Assembly: GCA_043743105.1 (NCBI GenBank)
Contig: JAYTXD010000011.1
Span: 1-64,000 of the forward strand
Direction: 5' to 3'
Origin: RYN-417 sp043743105
GTDB taxonomy: Bacteria; Patescibacteriota; Saccharimonadia; Saccharimonadales; JACDBH01
Length of the DNA stretch: 64,000 bases
Part shown: one piece after another, positions 50,208-59,292 of the stretch
Layout of the letters: the number at the start of each line of letters is the position of its first letter
How positions within the stretch are numbered: position 1 is the stretch's first letter
The notes under the pieces: model-generated
Databases searched by the model: none
What the model was told of the DNA's origin: nothing
The model's input: the letters and a program-made list of their open reading frames with translations, nothing else
Translations under genes and position numbers: made by a program

Positions 50208-51374
50208 ATGCAATCACTAATTATTCTTGGGCGTCAGCCAGCGCTTGGGCTTGCCGAGCTAGAGGCACTCTACGGTGCCAATCACATTAAGCCCGTTGGC
50301 CCCGAAGCCGCCATACTCGACATCGAACCGCAGCACATCGACTTCAACCGTCTTGGCGGCGCAATAAAGCTGGCACAGGTCCAGACCGAACTCGCCACCA
50401 CCGAATGGAAAAGCATCGAATCCTACCTGGCCACATCCCTGCCCAACATCCTCAAAAGCCTGCCTGAGGGTAAATTTAAGCTGGGCCTCAGCGCCTACGG
50501 CCTGCGCGCCCGTGCCCCCGAACTCAACGCCAGCGGCCTTCGCCTTAAGCGGCTCATCAAAGACGCTGGCCGCAGCGTCCGTGTCGTTCCCAACAAGACC
50601 GCCACGCTCAACAGCGCCCAAGTCCTCCACAACCAGCTGACCAACACTCTGGGACTCGAAATCGTAGCCTACAGAAATGGCAGCAAGACATTTATCTGCC
50701 AGACCATCGCCGAACAAGACATCGAAGCCTACAGTAGCCGCGACCAGAACCGCCCCAAGCGTGACGCCAAAGTCGGCATGCTGCCACCCAAACTTGCCCA
50801 GATCATCATCAACCTCACCGCGCCCACTGCCGATGCCACCGTACTCGACCCGTTCTGCGGCACCGGCGTCGTCCTCCAAGAAGCCCTCCTCATGGGCTAC
50901 CAGGTCTACGGCACCGACCTCGAACCCCGCATGATCGAATACTCCCGCGCCAACCTTGACTGGCTGCACGAACGCCGCGACGGCAACTTTGCTATCCGTC
51001 TTGAACCTGGCGATGCCACCACCCACACCTGGGAACCCCTGCCCACCGTCGTAGCTGGCGAAACCTACCTCGGCAAGCCCTTGTCCAAAGAACCAGACGA
51101 GAATCTCCTGCACGCCATTATGTCCGAATGCGACCGCATCCACCGCGGCGCCCTTACCAACCTTGCCCGCCAGCTGCCCAAAGGCACCAAGCTCTGTTTG
51201 GCTGTACCCGCCTGGAAGCGCAAAAAGGGCTTCGCTCACCTTAAAACGCTTGATTATCTCCGTGAACTAGGCTATAATCGTATAGAATTTAGGTTTGCGC
51301 GCCAAGAGGACCTCATCTACTTTAGAGAAGACCAATTTGTCGCCCGCGAACTCGTCGTTTTAGTAAAGAATTAA
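50208..51374 (+). CDS. Trm11/THUMP-like RNA methyltransferase
   Basis: 388 residues. The N-terminal about 170 residues form a THUMP-like RNA-binding region (LAELEALYGANHIKPVG..., FKLGLSAYGL). A class I methyltransferase domain follows, with PPKLAQIIINLT, motif I VLDPFCGTGVVLQEALLMGY, YGTDLEPRMIEYSRANL, and, where N-/G-methylases have DPPYG, the sequence GETYLGKPL. It probably methylates tRNA (Trm11 makes m2G10). Base composition is visibly GC-richer and codon use more biased than the neighbours, giving long shadow frames on the other strand. A TATACT box lies eight bases before the ATG; rpmA follows by 12 bases. Confidence 0.82.
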   Translation: MQSLIILGRQPALGLAELEALYGANHIKPVGPEAAILDIEPQHIDFNRLGGAIKLAQVQTELATTEWKSIESYLATSLPNILKSLPEGKFKLGLSAYGLRARAPELNASGLRLKRLIKDAGRSVRVVPNKTATLNSAQVLHNQLTNTLGLEIVAYRNGSKTFICQTIAEQDIEAYSSRDQNRPKRDAKVGMLPPKLAQIIINLTAPTADATVLDPFCGTGVVLQEALLMGYQVYGTDLEPRMIEYSRANLDWLHERRDGNFAIRLEPGDATTHTWEPLPTVVAGETYLGKPLSKEPDENLLHAIMSECDRIHRGALTNLARQLPKGTKLCLAVPAWKRKKGFAHLKTLDYLRELGYNRIEFRFARQEDLIYFREDQFVARELVVLVKN

Positions 51375-51386
51375 GGATAATGCCCC

Positions 51387-51659
51387 ATGTCACACGTTAA
51401 AGCTGGTGGAACAAGCAAGAACAATCACAACAACGCCGGTCACCGCCTCGGTGTCAAACTCTTTGGTGGCGAAAAAGTCACTGTTGGCCAGGTTATCGTC
51501 CGCCAGGTTGGTATGAGTAAGCGTGGTGGCGAAGGCACAAGCGTCTCACGTAACTACACCATCCACGCGGCCAAAGATGGTGTCGTTAACTACTCCCAGC
51601 GCAAAGTTCGCACCTTCACGGGCAAAAGCGTCTTCCGCACCGAAGTCACTGTCAAATAA
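51387..51659 (+). CDS. rpmA: Ribosomal protein bL27
   Basis: 90 residues. The N-terminal tail SHVKAGGTSKNNHNNAGHRLGVK and the beta block VTVGQVIVRQVGMSKRGG...HAAKDGVV are those of L27, whose tail reaches the peptidyl-transferase centre. The usual partner gene rplU (L21) is not adjacent; instead it follows a methyltransferase gene. AAGGATA precedes the ATG. Confidence 0.95.
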   Translation: MSHVKAGGTSKNNHNNAGHRLGVKLFGGEKVTVGQVIVRQVGMSKRGGEGTSVSRNYTIHAAKDGVVNYSQRKVRTFTGKSVFRTEVTVK

Positions 51660-51676
51660 CCACCAGGCCTAAGTAT

Positions 51677-51706
51677 TAAAAACCCGCTCATCGGCAGGTT
51701 TTTAAA
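51677..51706. terminator. Bidirectional intrinsic terminator
   Basis: TTAAAAACC (51677-51685) pairs with GGTTTTTAA (51698-51706). It lies between the convergent rpmA and FHA-transglutaminase genes and has U-runs on both strands. Confidence 0.8.
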
Positions 51707-51711
51707 TGGGA

Positions 51712-53085
51712 TTATCGAGGGATATCTTCTGAAGAAATAATCTTGTTATTTAGAGTGCTAGGAATAATACCGGCACCTTCAATTAACTTCCCAGCTAACT
51801 TAACCTGGCGATAAGCATCACGCTCTTCTTTATTACGGAAATAACCCCAGTATTCTCGTCCGCTTGGTTTTTTATCTAATGTATCGGCAAGTTTACCTAC
51901 AAAGTGTTGAGCAACATCGATAATATATACCTCACCACTGTTTGTATCAACATAACGGCTCCATTCATGGGCACCACGACCCGTATCGCTTTGGTTCACT
52001 TCTGTCGTAAACCGGCCGTTCAACATTCCTCGTTCAAAGGCGTCACCACCCAACCATGAGACTGCAAGCGCCATATGGCGGCATACTCCTTTGCCGGCCA
52101 TTAAATAGTTATTAAGTGCTGCTTTTCTATGTCCATTATTACCACTCGCTACATCTTCAGATTCTGCATTGACAAATGCCATGTCATAGCTCATTGCTTC
52201 GTTTACTGTTTCATAAATTGCGTTTATAATTTCTTCTACGCTCAAACTGGCATTGCGGTTCTTTTGGAATAATCCTATTTTTGCAGCCTTTTCTAACTTA
52301 CTATCTAAAGAAGCACGTAATTCATTAAATTCTTTAGGATATTTTTTGCTATCGACTACGATTGCTTCACCGCCTGCAACCCAACTACGGATATCTACAT
52401 GACCATCGATCGGGAAAGTATCCCGACCAATAGTTGGACGGCCGGCAAACATTTCAGTTTCCTTAGGCCCATCTTTACGGAGAAGGCCTTGTAATCGAGC
52501 TGCATCCTCTGCAGTCATAGTATGGTCGGGACTAAAATCGTAAGACTCTTCTTTAGGCATAACATTTCCTCGATACGCGCTACCGTTCGAAGATGTATCA
52601 TTTATTTCAACTCTTCCTGAGTTGAGCGACAACGAAATATGTTTGCCAGATATTCCTGCGCTAAACGGCTTACCCATAAGGCGGGTACCGTCAGCTGTGT
52701 TTTCTTGCTGGAAGGGTTTGTTACGACCAATTGTAAGCGGTCTACCTACTTCTAACTCTACCCAATGAAATCGTGGCATAATAGTTGCATTTCCGTCTTC
52801 ATCCCAGGTAATACCAGCAACATAAACTCTGTCTTCCTGATTATAAGAGCTTTTGACGATGGCTAATTGAGCCCCCGTGCCCCTATGGTCATACAGTTCA
52901 AGTTCTCCAACGACACTTATACCTTCGAGTGGATTTGGCACAATACCTAGGTCATTATTATCATAGATAGGCGCTTCGGTAGAAATCACTACACCACTGT
53001 CGTGCAAAGGTTCTAGTGATACTTCTGAGCGCTTCGCTTCAGGAAGTTGCAGTTCTGTATATAGTGGGAGAGTTGCTTCTGACAT
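51712..53085 (-). CDS. FHA domain fused to a transglutaminase-like protease domain
   Basis: 457 residues. An FHA domain sits at about 110-175 (LTIGRNKPF ... GISGKHISLSL ... INDTSSNGSAYRG), a phosphothreonine-binding module. The C-terminal region (about 290-410) carries a papain-like/transglutaminase triad: Cys335 in GKGVCRHMA, His373 in RGAHEWSRYV, Asp390 in VYIIDVAQ. No signal peptide or membrane segment is seen, so it should be cytoplasmic. Phosphorylation-dependent recruitment of a peptidase or crosslinker is the natural inference, but no Ser/Thr kinase lies nearby. An A-rich leader precedes the ATG. Confidence 0.75.
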   Translation of the reverse strand: MSEATLPLYTELQLPEAKRSEVSLEPLHDSGVVISTEAPIYDNNDLGIVPNPLEGISVVGELELYDHRGTGAQLAIVKSSYNQEDRVYVAGITWDEDGNATIMPRFHWVELEVGRPLTIGRNKPFQQENTADGTRLMGKPFSAGISGKHISLSLNSGRVEINDTSSNGSAYRGNVMPKEESYDFSPDHTMTAEDAARLQGLLRKDGPKETEMFAGRPTIGRDTFPIDGHVDIRSWVAGGEAIVVDSKKYPKEFNELRASLDSKLEKAAKIGLFQKNRNASLSVEEIINAIYETVNEAMSYDMAFVNAESEDVASGNNGHRKAALNNYLMAGKGVCRHMALAVSWLGGDAFERGMLNGRFTTEVNQSDTGRGAHEWSRYVDTNSGEVYIIDVAQHFVGKLADTLDKKPSGREYWGYFRNKEERDAYRQVKLAGKLIEGAGIIPSTLNNKIISSEDIPR

Positions 53086-53167
53086 GTTTTTTGTTTCTTA
53101 TTTAACAGATTACATAATAGCATAAGCTTTAATAAATGTCAATAAGGTGTTGCTGATCTATAACAAT

Positions 53168-53187
53168 AACGCCCCTTTTGGAGCGTT
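53168..53187 (-). terminator. Terminator-like hairpin after the response regulator gene
   Basis: Minus strand AACGCTCC pairs with GGGGCGTT around AAAA, followed by a weak U-rich stretch. Confidence 0.5.
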
Positions 53188-53212
53188 TTATTGTGCATTG
53201 CTCAGTAAAAAT

Positions 53213-53830
53213 CTAGGAGAGGCCGAGGTGGTGCTTGATTTTGTCGACGACATCGGCAATAACAACCTGTGATTTAACCAAATAGTCGTCGGCTCCGAGA
53301 CTTTCGGCTTTTTCACGGTCGCTGTCTTGGCTAAGTGCAGTAAGCATAATTATCTTAATGTTGGTAGTTTCGGGCGTATTGCGTAAAATATCGAGCACAT
53401 CAAAGCCGTTAACCTGCGGCATCATGGCGTCAAGCAAAATAAGGTCCGGGTGAAATGCTAACGCAGTTGCAAGGGCGTCTTCCCCGTTGGGTACACGTTT
53501 AACGTCAAAACCTTCGGCGTCTAGACGGGTTAAATATACTTCCGCTAGTCCGTCATCATCCTCGACATACAGAATTTTTTTCATTTGACCTGTTGATTCT
53601 TGAGGTGCTATTGGTTGTTCAGGTTCTGTTAGTACTGTTGGCTGTGGCTCTTGAACTGGTTCAGCAATCTGGGCTGGTTCTGTTTGTACTGGATCGATTG
53701 GTACTACTAGATCTGCTGGTGCCGATGGCTGCTGTACTAGTTCTGTTGGCGTTGTTAATACAATTGGTACTACTGGCGCCATTGACTCTACAGGTTCTAC
53801 TGGTGCTGCTGAGGTTGAATTATTATCCAT
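53213..53830 (-). CDS. Response regulator with N-terminal Pro-rich extension
   Basis: 205 residues. The first about 80 are low-complexity (Pro, Val, Glu, Thr). Residues 84-205 form a complete receiver with D91/D92, phospho-acceptor D134 (LILLDAMMPQV), MLTALS and YLVKSQ. It strongly resembles the receiver of the 12247 protein, which has its tail at the other end. There is no output domain. An internal Met83 could produce the bare receiver. A TAGCAT box lies seven bases before the first ATG. The cognate kinase is not adjacent. Confidence 0.85.
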   Translation of the reverse strand: MDNNSTSAAPVEPVESMAPVVPIVLTTPTELVQQPSAPADLVVPIDPVQTEPAQIAEPVQEPQPTVLTEPEQPIAPQESTGQMKKILYVEDDDGLAEVYLTRLDAEGFDVKRVPNGEDALATALAFHPDLILLDAMMPQVNGFDVLDILRNTPETTNIKIIMLTALSQDSDREKAESLGADDYLVKSQVVIADVVDKIKHHLGLS

Positions 53831-53901
53831 AAAGCTAATGCTAGCACATCACATCGCCAGCGCCTAACAAGTTTATGGCCAGCTTATTGTCGACAAGGGC
53901 T

Positions 53902-53957
53902 ATATAGCCATCCAGAAATCAAAACCTGTCTTTTTGACCGCGCCTGACTGGCCATAG
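53902..53957. repeat. Hairpin sharing 19 bases with the 8870 element
   Basis: Imperfect arms TATAGCCATCCAG and CTGACTGGCCATA enclose CAAAACCTGTCTTTTTGAC (53920-53938), the same 19 bases found at 8887-8905. It lies between pyrG and the response regulator gene. Confidence 0.5.
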
Positions 53958-54021
53958 GTAATGGTACGGTGCAGCCAAGCCCAGAGGCATCCGCCCCGAA
54001 TGTGCCTTTGGCTGAGTGCGG

Positions 54022-55623
54022 CTATTTGACGAGGTGAGCTATAAAGCCATTAAACATAGGATGTGGTCTATTTGGGCGACTCTTGAATTCGGGATGAAAC
54101 TGGCTGGCAATAAAAAATGGATGGTTGATGCCTTCTATCATTTCTACGAGGTGATTATCTGGAGATGTACCGCTAGCACGAATGCCCCAAGCTTCGTACT
54201 GGTCGCGGTAGTCGTTGTTGCATTCGTAGCGGTGACGGTGACGCTCAACAATAATGTCGGATTTGTATAGTTTGTGCGCTAAGCTACCTAAGATAACTTT
54301 ACAATCATAGTTACCGAGACGCATCGTTCCACCAGTGTTTTCTTTGCCCTCTTGCCCTTGAATGGTCGTAATCACAAGATCCTTGGCTTGAGGGTTAAGT
54401 TCTTTGGTAGAAGCATCGCTAAGACCTGCGTTACGAGCAGCTGCAACGACAGCCATCTGAAGCCCCAGACATAAACCAAGGTATGGAACGTTGTGTTTAA
54501 GCGCATACTGCGCGGCTTTAATTTTGCCCTCAAGCGCGCGCGTGCCAAAACCACCAGGCACAACAATACCGTCGCAACTACTCAAAATTTCGCTGACATT
54601 GCTTTCGGCATTCTCAAGTTTTTCGGCGTCAATCCATCTAAGGGTGATAGCTGTGTCGTTCCAAAGTGCGGCTGATTTAAGAGCCTCAAACACCGACATA
54701 TAGGTATCCTGGTTGTCCATGTACTTGGCAACAATACCCACCGTTACGGTGCGATCGTGCTTAGTTTGGGCCCGTTTGACTACTTCGCGCCAGGCTTTGA
54801 GGTCGGGCTTTTTGACCTTGAGGTCGAGCTGTTCGGTAATAATATCGGCGATTTCGGTATCTTCGAGTGTGAGTGGAACTTCATAAATACTTGAGGCGTT
54901 AGGCAGCATAGCAATAGCCCTTGGTGGTACGCCACAAAACAAGCTCAGTTTTTCGCGGATGCTTTCGACGGGCATTTCTTCACTTCTGGCTACCAAAATA
55001 TCGGGTGCGATGCCAAGACCACGTAGTTCGCGCACGGAGTTTTGGGCTGGTTTGGTCTTAGTTTCTTTACTTGTACCAAGAAACGGCAAATATACTAGGT
55101 GTACGTACAGGCAGTTTTCACGGCCTACTTTGATACCTAGTTCGCGGATGGCTTCAATGAAGCTAAGTGATTCGTAGTCGCCGACCGTGCCGCCGATTTC
55201 GACGATGTGGACGTCAAAGCCTTTGCCTGCTTCAATGATATAGTCTTGGATAGCAGCCGTGAGGTGCGGGATAATCTGGACGTCTTCGCCTTTATACAAA
55301 CCTGCGCGTTCGTCTTGGATTACTTTCAAAAGCACACGGCCACTCATCAGGCTGCTAGATTGTGTCAGTTCTTGGTCTAAAAATCGCTCGTAATGCCCAA
55401 GGTCGAGGTCGGTTTCGGCCCCGTCTTTGGTTACAAAACACTCGCCGTGCTCACGCGGATTAAGGGTACCAGCATCAACATTAAGATATGGGTCACACTT
55501 TTGGAGGTTAACGTTTAAACCTCGAGCTTTTAGAATATTACCGATAGAGGCGGCAGTGATGCCCTTTCCTAATCCGGAAAGCACACCACCTGTTACAAAC
55601 ACGAACTTAGTCGGTCGCTTCAT
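54022..55623 (-). CDS. pyrG: CTP synthase
   Basis: 533 residues. Amidates UTP to CTP with glutamine and ATP. The N-terminal synthetase domain starts FVFVTGGVLSGLGKGITAASIG and contains NVDAGTLNPREHGECFVTKDGAETDLDLGHYERF. The C-terminal class I amidotransferase domain has the nucleophile elbow YLGLCLGLQMAVVAA and ends with SQFHPEFKSRP. Length is normal. AAGG lies close before the ATG. It stands alone, with repeats downstream. Confidence 0.96.
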   Translation of the reverse strand: MKRPTKFVFVTGGVLSGLGKGITAASIGNILKARGLNVNLQKCDPYLNVDAGTLNPREHGECFVTKDGAETDLDLGHYERFLDQELTQSSSLMSGRVLLKVIQDERAGLYKGEDVQIIPHLTAAIQDYIIEAGKGFDVHIVEIGGTVGDYESLSFIEAIRELGIKVGRENCLYVHLVYLPFLGTSKETKTKPAQNSVRELRGLGIAPDILVARSEEMPVESIREKLSLFCGVPPRAIAMLPNASSIYEVPLTLEDTEIADIITEQLDLKVKKPDLKAWREVVKRAQTKHDRTVTVGIVAKYMDNQDTYMSVFEALKSAALWNDTAITLRWIDAEKLENAESNVSEILSSCDGIVVPGGFGTRALEGKIKAAQYALKHNVPYLGLCLGLQMAVVAAARNAGLSDASTKELNPQAKDLVITTIQGQEGKENTGGTMRLGNYDCKVILGSLAHKLYKSDIIVERHRHRYECNNDYRDQYEAWGIRASGTSPDNHLVEMIEGINHPFFIASQFHPEFKSRPNRPHPMFNGFIAHLVK

Positions 55624-55706
55624 CCTTGGCCGTATTACCTCTCACATTAAACTTATGCTACCGATAGTACCACGCGCCGCTAGACAAGAGCAAGCACAAC
55701 ACAAAA

Positions 55707-56933
55707 CTATTTTTTAAGTTTTGCAAATGCAGCTTCTAGCTGTGGGTCACGGCTGGCTTTAATATCTTCGTCGGTTATTTTTACTTCTTGGTCTGGCTTA
55801 ATACCTTCTTTGTCGATGTTTTTGCCAGCGGGCGTGAACCAGCGTGCAATAGTAACTTTGAGCAAGCTGCCATCCTTGAGATCAATTGGTTGTTGCACGC
55901 TACCTTTGCCGTAGCTTTTGAGGCCCATGAGTATTGCAACTTTATTGTCATGCAATGCGCCGGCCGTTATCTCTGATGCGCTAGCACTACCACTGTCAAT
56001 AAGTGCCACTGTTGGCAAGCCAGCCAGGGTTGCTTCACCCTTTGAACTATAGGTTTGAATGATTTTACCGTCTCGGCGCTCGGTGAGTACTGTTTTGTTT
56101 TTTAGCCACAAACTCGATACACTCACAGCCGCATCAAGCAGACCGCCCGGGTTGCCCCGCATGTCAAGCACGACTCCAACTACATTCTTGGACTTAAAGT
56201 CTGTTGCAGCAGCTTGTGTAAGGCTAGTGGTGTCTTCGCCAAAGCGGCTAATGGTAAGGATACCGATGCCGTCTTTGACTTCACTTTTCACACTTGGAAC
56301 TTTAATCGCTTCTCGGGTCACGTTAATTTCGAGTGGCGCATCATCACGAACAACTGTAAGCTTTACGGTCGTCCCAGCTTTGCCTCTAATGACCTTGACG
56401 GCATCGTTTATAGTAAAGCCGCTGGTACTTTTGCCATCTATGGACGCAATTATATCTTTTGCTTTAAGTCCGGCTTTTTCGGCTGGGTAGCCTGCTAATG
56501 GAGAGATAATCTGAATGCTGCCATTAGCATCCTTGCCTAACTCAGCTCCAATGCCTTCAAAGGTTCCGTCAAGTTGACCGTAAAAATCCTTGGCATCATT
56601 AGGGCTAAAGTATTCGGTGTACGGGTCGCCTGCGGCGTTTGCAAGGCCCGTTTTCATTCCATCCAAAAGCTTTGCTTCATCTATTTTGCCATCAAAATTG
56701 TCTTTTATTGACTGGTAAATAATATCCACAGAAGCATAATCTAGTCTAGGGGAGAGCTTCTTATTTTCTGAAGTTACACTATATCGACGCAGGTTTAGTT
56801 TGCCTCCACCAACTGCCCAACCAGCAGAAAATACTACCAATACACTAACAAGTATTGGTACGACTTTCTTGACTGCAGTCATTACACTTTTTTTTGACAC
56901 AACATCAGCATCTTTTGGTTTCACGTATGGCAT
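55707..56933 (-). CDS. C-terminal processing peptidase (S41, Ctp)
   Basis: 408 residues. One N-terminal transmembrane helix (about 27-47), a helical region, a PDZ domain (about 115-205, with AGYPAEKAGLKAKDIIASIDG), and the S41 protease domain with the catalytic Ser in LIDSGSASASEITAGAL and Lys in KSYGKGSVQQP. Extracytoplasmic serine protease; Ctp enzymes often trim cell-wall hydrolases or penicillin-binding proteins. Its place just downstream of the PcsB-like hydrolase gene and ftsEX fits a role in wall remodelling. Confidence 0.93.
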   Translation of the reverse strand: MPYVKPKDADVVSKKSVMTAVKKVVPILVSVLVVFSAGWAVGGGKLNLRRYSVTSENKKLSPRLDYASVDIIYQSIKDNFDGKIDEAKLLDGMKTGLANAAGDPYTEYFSPNDAKDFYGQLDGTFEGIGAELGKDANGSIQIISPLAGYPAEKAGLKAKDIIASIDGKSTSGFTINDAVKVIRGKAGTTVKLTVVRDDAPLEINVTREAIKVPSVKSEVKDGIGILTISRFGEDTTSLTQAAATDFKSKNVVGVVLDMRGNPGGLLDAAVSVSSLWLKNKTVLTERRDGKIIQTYSSKGEATLAGLPTVALIDSGSASASEITAGALHDNKVAILMGLKSYGKGSVQQPIDLKDGSLLKVTIARWFTPAGKNIDKEGIKPDQEVKITDEDIKASRDPQLEAAFAKLKK

Positions 56934-57011
56934 TCCTCTTATGTAGTAGGTCTATTGTAGCACGGCAAATTAATTCATAACCTGAGAGCTTTTTAACAGT
57001 ATATTAGTTAG

Positions 57012-58241
57012 CTAATTAAAGTGGATAAACTCAACGCCTGAGGTTATAAACAAATCCATTTCACTATAATAGCCACCAATCGGCATATTCATTTGGCTTA
57101 TATGTATTGTACCGTCACTATTAACATTTTCCACAATTCCAACATGACCTGGATACCCAAATGGCATATAGACTACATCCCCGTGTTGAGGGTTATTAGT
57201 AATATAGCCATACGAACCATCAGGATGGTTTTTTGCATTTTGTGGCCATTGATTTGCATTCCCTTTGCCAGACACATTTGGTACTTGTTTACCTTCTCGA
57301 GATAAGTAATCGGCAATGTAGTGTACGCATTCACGAGCATATTCAAGCCCCCAACTGTCGAGAGTGCTTTGCAAATATTGATCATAACCGGCCCAACAAT
57401 AGCTATAACCACCACCACAATTCATACCCCCTGTAAAGTTTTTGTACTTTACTGGCGATCCAGTCTGACTTTGACCATTAGACCCTATGACTGCGGCTTG
57501 AGCTGCGGCTTGAGCTGCCCTTAATTGAGCTAAACTCGATGCATTTGACTTAATTTGGCTATCTATTGCTGATTGCTGATCTTGATTAGCATTTAACAAT
57601 CTATCTTGCTCATATTTTTGGCTATTCAGCTGATTCTGAAGTATAGTCTGCTGATCGATTAACTCATTTAATTTAGTTTGCTGATCTTTGAGCTGTACTT
57701 TAAGTGCAGTTACTGTATCGAGGGTGTTTTTTATCTTGTCCTTAACTGTATTGCGATACTGTTGCTTATCAAAGTAAGCACTCAGGTCCTTACTGGTTGC
57801 CAGCATTTCTATAGTACTAATATCACCTTCTAAATACATCTGCTTGATGTTTTCGCCGAGTACTTGTTTTTGCTGATCTAATTTTGTCTGAGCGGCAATG
57901 ATTTGCGTCTGTAAGTCTGCACTTTTAGACTTATTACTGTCGATCTGAGTCTGAGAATCATTTATCTGGGTTTGTAAATTGCTAATAACTGTTTGTAAAC
58001 TATCTGCCTGTGACTGTAGTACTTTTTTCTCGCCTTGTTTTTGGTTATTATCTGATTGAATCTGGTTGATTTTATCTTGGTAAGTGTCTGCACGCGCAAT
58101 TGGAATAGATACGGCCGTGCCTAATATTAGCATGGCTGAGGCAACCAAGGCTGTATGTCTTGTGAATTTTTGAGCTAAATTAATTTTGGATTTTGGATTT
58201 CGCATGTTTTTATTGGTCCTGCGACGATTTAATAATACCAC
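57012..58241 (-). CDS. PcsB-like secreted cell-wall hydrolase (coiled coil + CHAP)
   Basis: 409 residues. A signal sequence (hydrophobic part about 28-51, ending ARA) is followed by about 210 residues of Gln/Asp/Ser-rich coiled coil and a C-terminal CHAP domain with Cys in YARECVHYIADYLS and His in YPGHVGIVENV. This is the layout of PcsB/CwlO-type peptidoglycan hydrolases, which are activated by FtsEX through the coiled coil. ftsX and ftsE lie directly upstream. Start is a GTG with AGGAG before it; an ATG at 58205 is an alternative. Confidence 0.88.
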   Translation of the reverse strand: MVLLNRRRTNKNMRNPKSKINLAQKFTRHTALVASAMLILGTAVSIPIARADTYQDKINQIQSDNNQKQGEKKVLQSQADSLQTVISNLQTQINDSQTQIDSNKSKSADLQTQIIAAQTKLDQQKQVLGENIKQMYLEGDISTIEMLATSKDLSAYFDKQQYRNTVKDKIKNTLDTVTALKVQLKDQQTKLNELIDQQTILQNQLNSQKYEQDRLLNANQDQQSAIDSQIKSNASSLAQLRAAQAAAQAAVIGSNGQSQTGSPVKYKNFTGGMNCGGGYSYCWAGYDQYLQSTLDSWGLEYARECVHYIADYLSREGKQVPNVSGKGNANQWPQNAKNHPDGSYGYITNNPQHGDVVYMPFGYPGHVGIVENVNSDGTIHISQMNMPIGGYYSEMDLFITSGVEFIHFN

Positions 58242-58347
58242 TAAATCTCCTGTATGGTAAGGCGCTTATGATTATCTTACCGGACTATTAACTATACCAT
58301 AGCCTTCCCATTATAACTTGAGGAAAAAGTGTCTATGAAGAAACCGT

Positions 58348-59292
58348 TCACGCGCCATGCTTAATGCGGAGGTAGCGCTGAGTGGCCACAAATGATGAGC
58401 CAACACCGATAAGTATACCTATTCCAAGTTGTGCACCAACAATCGTCCAAAAATGAGCGGCAAAATAAGTGCTAGAATACGTGATATCAAGCAGTCCAAA
58501 ACTACTGGCATTAAGCGTACTACTAGCGACCGAAAATACGGCGTTACAAAGTACAACCGATATAACAGCCGAAGACACACCAATCAGAAAACTCTCGACC
58601 AAAAATGGCCCACGAATATACCACCTGCCTGCACCAAGTAAGCGCATAATGCTGAGTTCGTCACGACGGTTAAAAATAGCCATTTGTATTGTGTTAAAAA
58701 TAATTAGCACAGAAATAAACGCAAAAACAATAACACCTACTATACCCGCCTTACGGATAAAACTAGTAGCCTTAGCTATCTTATCGATAGCTTCTTTACG
58801 GTCACCCGAATACGACGTTTCGTCAGATTGCAATGCTTTGATGGAAGGTTTCTCTAAATACGATTTGATACTTTCGATATGGTCTGGGTCTCGTAACTTA
58901 ACCTGTAAACTAGCCGGTAGCGGGTTATCGGTCTGTGAAATAGCAAGCTGAAGGTCGATGTTATCTTTGTTGGCAGCAATATAATCCTTTAATGCTTGTT
59001 GCTTGGTGGTGTAGTTTATTGCTTTGACGTTGTTAATTTTTTTGAGATCTTTAATTATGCCTTCACGCTCTGCATTAGTAATGTTGTCTTTGAGGTACAC
59101 GGAAATATCTATTTTGTCGCGGATAGCCTGGACAGTGTAGCTGAATGTTGCATTGGCAATGACCGAAAACAAGACGATTGTAAGTGTAATTATCATCACT
59201 GCCATAGCGGCTGCACTCAACCATGCGTTACGGACAAAGTTATTTGTGCCGCCGAGTATAATACGCCAAAAAGTTGTGAGCTTGCGGTTCAT
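58348..59292 (-). CDS. ftsX: Division protein FtsX
   Basis: 314 residues, four transmembrane helices with a large extracellular loop between helices 1 and 2 (about 50-180), which in other bacteria contacts the wall hydrolase. The C-terminal FtsX domain carries RRDELSIMRLLGAGRWYIRGPFLVES. Overlaps ftsE by four bases. Confidence 0.92.
   Translation of the reverse strand: MNRKLTTFWRIILGGTNNFVRNAWLSAAAMAVMIITLTIVLFSVIANATFSYTVQAIRDKIDISVYLKDNITNAEREGIIKDLKKINNVKAINYTTKQQALKDYIAANKDNIDLQLAISQTDNPLPASLQVKLRDPDHIESIKSYLEKPSIKALQSDETSYSGDRKEAIDKIAKATSFIRKAGIVGVIVFAFISVLIIFNTIQMAIFNRRDELSIMRLLGAGRWYIRGPFLVESFLIGVSSAVISVVLCNAVFSVASSTLNASSFGLLDITYSSTYFAAHFWTIVGAQLGIGILIGVGSSFVATQRYLRIKHGA

Noticed and set aside
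50259..51239. 326-codon open frame antisense to the Trm11-like methylase gene
   Set aside because: It arises from the GC-rich codon bias of the real gene; no start signals, and composition is typical of a shadow frame (Gly/Ala/Val/Asp-rich).
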